From: JANOMH01 sp031422295
Lineage (GTDB): Bacteria; Pseudomonadota; Alphaproteobacteria; Rhodobacterales; Rhodobacteraceae
DNA: 64,000 nt
Assembly (NCBI GenBank): GCA_031422295.1
Contig: JANOQM010000058.1
Span: 1 to 64,000, forward strand
Direction: 5' to 3'
Part shown: positions 60,887 to 64,000 of the stretch, one piece after another
Layout of the letters: the number at the start of each line of letters is the position of its first letter
Position numbering within the stretch: position 1 is the first letter of the stretch
Position numbers and translations under genes: made by a program
Notes under the pieces: generated by a model
Told to the model about the DNA's origin: nothing
What the model saw: only the letters and a program-made list of their open reading frames with translations
The model's database searches: none

Positions 60887-61885
60887 ATGCTGGCCGGTTC
60901 GACCATACTTTTGACCGGGGGCACCGGATCTTTCGGATCGCGCTTTGTGCCGATGACGCTGGCGCAGCATAAACCGCGTCGGATCATCATTTATTCGCGC
61001 GATGAGATGAAGCAGTGGGAAATGGCCAAAATTTATGGCCATCTGCCCGAGGTCCGGTTTTTCATCGGCGATGTGCGTGACCGTGACCGGCTGTACCGGG
61101 CCATGGACGGGGTGGATTACGTGGTCCATGCCGCCGCCACCAAGATCGTGCCGACCGCCGAGTATAACCCGTTCGAATGCGTCAAGACCAATATCATCGG
61201 GGCGATGAACCTGATCGACGCCTGTATCGACAAGGGGGTCAAACGCTGCGTGGCGCTGTCCACCGACAAGGCATCCAGCCCGGTCAACCTGTATGGTGCG
61301 ACCAAGCTGGCCTCGGACAAGATGTTTGTCGCCGGCAATTCTTATGCCGGGTCCAAGGATTGCCGGTTTTCGGTGGTCCGCTATGGCAATGTGATGGGGT
61401 CACGCGGGTCGGTCATCCCGTTCTTTATGTCCTTGCCGCAGGGTGAGGCCTTGCCGATCACTGATCCGCGCATGACCCGCTTCATGATCACGCTGGAACA
61501 GGGCGTAGAACTGGTCTGGGATGCGTTCGACGATATGGTGGGCGGCGAAATTTATGTCCGCAAGATCCCCTCCATGGTCATCACCGACATAGCCAGTGCT
61601 GTCGCCCCCGGTGCGGCGCAAAAGGTGATCGGCATCCGCCCCGGCGAAAAGCTGCACGAGCAGATGATCGGCCCCGAGGATGCCGCCCATACCTATGAAT
61701 ATGCGACCTATTTCAAGATCATCCCGGCGATCCACAACTGGTCGAAAGATCCGATCCGGATCAAGGACGGGGTCCAGGTGGCCGAGGATTTCATGTATTC
61801 GTCGGAAACCAATACCGACTGGATGGACGCGCCCGCCCTGGCCCGCTGGATTGCCGCCAACCGTGCCAAGATTGGCCAGTTCTGA
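60887..61885 (+). CDS. pseB: UDP-N-acetylglucosamine 4,6-dehydratase (inverting)
   Basis: 333 residues from the ATG at 60887 (GGGAG at correct spacing). The Rossmann motif TGGTGSFGSRFV opens an extended SDR. AATKIVP and NLYGATKLASDK give the modified catalytic Met/Lys-type site of the PseB group, and VRYGNVMGSRGSVIPFF and RPGEKLHEQMI are typical of it. The product is UDP-2-acetamido-2,6-dideoxy-L-arabino-hexulose, the first step to pseudaminic acid. The stop overlaps the pseC start by one base. The reading to 60827 is possible but has no ribosome site. Confidence 0.93.
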   Translation: MLAGSTILLTGGTGSFGSRFVPMTLAQHKPRRIIIYSRDEMKQWEMAKIYGHLPEVRFFIGDVRDRDRLYRAMDGVDYVVHAAATKIVPTAEYNPFECVKTNIIGAMNLIDACIDKGVKRCVALSTDKASSPVNLYGATKLASDKMFVAGNSYAGSKDCRFSVVRYGNVMGSRGSVIPFFMSLPQGEALPITDPRMTRFMITLEQGVELVWDAFDDMVGGEIYVRKIPSMVITDIASAVAPGAAQKVIGIRPGEKLHEQMIGPEDAAHTYEYATYFKIIPAIHNWSKDPIRIKDGVQVAEDFMYSSETNTDWMDAPALARWIAANRAKIGQF

Positions 61886-63030
61886 TGATCCCCTACGGCC
61901 GTCAGGACATCTCCCAGGCCGATATTGATGCGGTGACAGACGTGCTGCGGTCGGATTTCCTGACCCAAGGCCCGGTGGTGCCACGGTTCGAGGCGGCGGT
62001 GGCGCAGGCCACGGGGGCGGCGCATGCGGTGGCGGTCAATTCGGCCACTTCGGCGCTGCATATTGCCTGCATGGCGCTGGACCTCGGCCCCGGTGACATT
62101 CTGTGGACCGTGCCCAATACCTTTGTCGCCAGCGCCAATGTCGGTATCTATTGCGGGGCGGATGTCGATTTTGTCGATATCACGCCGGATACCTATGTGA
62201 TGGATCCGGTGGCTTTGGCAGTGAAACTCGCGGCGGCGGACAAGGCAGGCACCCTGCCCAAGATCATCATCCCGGTGCATTTCGCCGGGCAGTCCGCCGA
62301 TATGGCGGCGATCGCGGCATTGGCCCGGCCCCATGGAATCCGGATCATCGAGGATGCGTCGCATGCCATCGGCGCCAGCTATCTGGGCCAGCCGGTGGGC
62401 AATTGTGCCTATAGCGACATTGCGGTGTTCTCGTTCCATCCGGTCAAGATCATCACCACCGCCGAGGGTGGGTTGGCCACGACGCAAGATGCGGAACTGG
62501 CGTACCTTATGGGGCTGCATCGCAGCCACGGCATTACCCGCGATCCGGCCCGGATGGGGGCGAATCCGGGCGGTTGGTATTACGAGATGGTCGATCTGGG
62601 GTATAATTACCGGATGACCGAGATGCAGGCGGCGCTAGGTCTGTCGCAGATGGACCGGCTGGCCGCATTCGTGGACCGCAGGCAGGCGATTGCGGCGCGC
62701 TATGGGGTGCTGTTAGCCGATCTGCCGCTGCTGCGCCCGGCCCAATCACCCGACAGCCGGTCGGCGCTGCATCTGTATCCGATACAGGTGGACAACCGCG
62801 CCGCGGTGTTCGCCGCCCTCCGCCACGCCGGGATTGGGGTCAATGTGCATTACATCCCGGTGCATACCCAGCCGTTCTGGCGTGCGCGGGGGTTCAACAC
62901 GGGCGATTTTCCAGTGTCAGAAGCCTACTACAACCGCGCCATCAGTATCCCGATCTATGCGGGGCTGACGGATGCCGATCAGGATGTGGTTGTGGCGGCG
63001 CTTACCGACGCATTGTCGGACCAAAGGTAA
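61885..63030 (+). CDS. pseC: UDP-4-amino-4,6-dideoxy-N-acetyl-L-altrosamine transaminase
   Basis: 381 residues. A DegT/DnrJ/EryC1-type aminotransferase: YGRQDISQADIDAV start, AVNSATSALHIACMALDL, EDASHAIGASY, FSFHPVKIITTAEGG with the PLP lysine, YNYRMTEMQAALGLSQM. It aminates the PseB product to the 4-amino sugar, with PLP and glutamate. Only these first two steps of the pseudaminic acid pathway are in the window; the rest may lie beyond 64 kb. The 3' end overlaps the converging gene by 29 bp. Confidence 0.93.
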   Translation: MIPYGRQDISQADIDAVTDVLRSDFLTQGPVVPRFEAAVAQATGAAHAVAVNSATSALHIACMALDLGPGDILWTVPNTFVASANVGIYCGADVDFVDITPDTYVMDPVALAVKLAAADKAGTLPKIIIPVHFAGQSADMAAIAALARPHGIRIIEDASHAIGASYLGQPVGNCAYSDIAVFSFHPVKIITTAEGGLATTQDAELAYLMGLHRSHGITRDPARMGANPGGWYYEMVDLGYNYRMTEMQAALGLSQMDRLAAFVDRRQAIAARYGVLLADLPLLRPAQSPDSRSALHLYPIQVDNRAAVFAALRHAGIGVNVHYIPVHTQPFWRARGFNTGDFPVSEAYYNRAISIPIYAGLTDADQDVVVAALTDALSDQR

Positions 63031-64000
63031 AGGCTGCAGTGCCGTTCAGCAGGCCAATGATGGTGGCGGCAACCGCCGTGTCATTGGCATCCACATCGAA
63101 ATCAGGCACTAACTTGGTATAATGCCGGTCCACTACGCCCGGATGCGTCCGCGCCAGCAGATCGCCTGCAGCCTGTTGCAGCGCGTCATGATCGGGGCTG
63201 GCCGCCAGAATATCGGCATAGGTCAGCCCCTGATGGTATTCCACCACGCCGGGCAGGCGGCGGTACCAGGCCCGGCCGAATACCAGCGCGGGCTTGCCCG
63301 AGCGGACCGCCTCCCATCCGACCGTGCCGGTGATCGTGGCCACAAATTGCGCGTGATCGGTCAGTGCGGCGGTATTGGCCCAGGAGGGCAGGACGGTGAC
63401 CGACGGGATGCGGTTCAGCCGGTGAAAGAACAGCGGGCCGCGCATATGGGCGGAATGCTGTTTGGGGTTTTCCTTGACCAAAATCCTGACGCCTTCGGGC
63501 AGCAGTCCGGCCAGCCATTCCACGGCCAGTGCCTGATCGCGGAACGCATCGCCCAAGGATGAGGTGGTCATTTCGGGCTGCAGTTGCAGCGGCACATAGA
63601 TGAAATCGCCGGTCAGATCGACGGGCGTCTCCTCGAACTGGGCGAGGTGGTCGAAGTAGGCCAGGTTATCCGCGTGGAAAAAACGTGCGAACGGATCGCG
63701 CCATTTGGGAAAGGCGGCGTAGGTTTTTTGCATGTGCCGATACAGGCGGGTGATATAAAATGGGTTCAGCGCCTGCAGCGGGCGTTTCAGCGCCAGATAG
63801 GTCAGGAACTGCAAAAACCCCTTGGCAGAGACGGTTCCGCCTGCCTCGCGTTCCTGTTTGATCCCCTTCATATAGAACAGATCAGGCTTTTCGCCGCGTT
63901 GCATCGGATAGGGCGGGGCGGTACCAGCGGGCGCGAAATCGCCCATGTCGCGGGGGTGCGCCATGGAAAAATAGCGGTTGGGGAACAGCGACTGGGTGAC
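63002..64000 (-). CDS. Capsular polysaccharide (KpsC/KpsS-like) transferase, 5' truncated by window edge
   Basis: The frame is open to the end of the window (the last codons read SLFPNRYFSMAHPRD), so the start lies beyond and at least 333 residues are present. The stretch FIYVPLQLQPEMTTS, then VKENPKQHS and TITGTVGWEAVRSGKPALVFGRAWYR match the capsule polysaccharide biosynthesis family, whose members include Kdo transferases KpsC/KpsS. Other members belong to flagellin glycosylation or surface-polysaccharide loci. Placed tail to tail with pseC, it may use or attach the Pse sugar (inference). An ATG at 63964 is inside the frame but unlikely to be the start. Confidence 0.75.
   Translation of the reverse strand, partial: VTQSLFPNRYFSMAHPRDMGDFAPAGTAPPYPMQRGEKPDLFYMKGIKQEREAGGTVSAKGFLQFLTYLALKRPLQALNPFYITRLYRHMQKTYAAFPKWRDPFARFFHADNLAYFDHLAQFEETPVDLTGDFIYVPLQLQPEMTTSSLGDAFRDQALAVEWLAGLLPEGVRILVKENPKQHSAHMRGPLFFHRLNRIPSVTVLPSWANTAALTDHAQFVATITGTVGWEAVRSGKPALVFGRAWYRRLPGVVEYHQGLTYADILAASPDHDALQQAAGDLLARTHPGVVDRHYTKLVPDFDVDANDTAVAATIIGLLNGTAAFTFGPTMRR

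Overview
This window looks like part of an extrachromosomal replicon (plasmid or chromid) of a marine-type alphaproteobacterium of the Rhodobacterales. DNA is GC-rich. The replication and partition module (RepA with iterons and a DnaA box, ParA, ParB, and a second ParA-like protein) resembles those of Rhodobacterales plasmids. The exosortase substrates end in the VPLPA-CTERM tail known mainly from this order. No rRNA, tRNA, CRISPR array or insertion sequence was seen.

Layout. 1-8.6 kb: the end of an RTX-type protein, a double glycosyltransferase with a TPR-like tail, a UDP-glucuronate 4-epimerase, ManC, a GT4 glycosyltransferase, a rhomboid protease and a small membrane protein. 8.9-26.7 kb: an exosortase/exopolysaccharide locus with XrtD (fused to EpsI), five intact VPLPA-CTERM cargo genes and one decayed cargo gene, an acyltransferase, an outer-membrane beta-barrel, the Wza-like export protein, a PrsT-like TPR lipoprotein, the initiating sugar transferase, an ExeA-like ATPase, the chain-length protein and its cytoplasmic ATPase/kinase. 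27.1-44.5 kb: glycosyltransferases, a pyruvyltransferase, an FrhB-like protein, flippase, polymerase, two hexapeptide acetyltransferases, an asparagine-synthase-like protein, three parallel beta-helix proteins and a sixth VPLPA-CTERM gene. 44.9-52.5 kb: a complete type I secretion system (ABC exporter, adaptor, TolC-like lipoprotein) followed by a fourth beta-helix protein that is its likely cargo. 52.5-53.7 kb: UDP-glucose 6-dehydrogenase. 53.8-60.8 kb: parB, parA, a ParA-like pseudo-ATPase, the origin, repA and a DUF1612/HTH protein. 60.9-64 kb: pseB, pseC and the start-truncated edge of a capsule-type transferase.

How the parts fit. ManC, Ugd and the epimerase would supply GDP-mannose, UDP-glucuronate and UDP-galacturonate. 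The sugar transferase starts the repeat unit on undecaprenyl phosphate, the glycosyltransferases extend it, and acetyl and pyruvyl groups are added. The flippase, polymerase, chain-length protein/kinase and Wza-like protein polymerise and export it. XrtD would process the VPLPA-CTERM proteins, and the beta-helix proteins, leaving by Sec, Tat and type I routes, are candidates for modifying or cutting the polymer. That last point is inference.

Most unusual features: (1) a beta-helix family routed through different export pathways, two members sharing a non-RTX C-terminal tail beside a type I system; (2) a second ParA-like protein that has lost both Walker A lysines; (3) a 22-26 bp perfect palindrome present once inside parA and once beside it; (4) short tandem duplications lying directly on stop codons of at least five genes; (5) a decayed VPLPA-CTERM gene.
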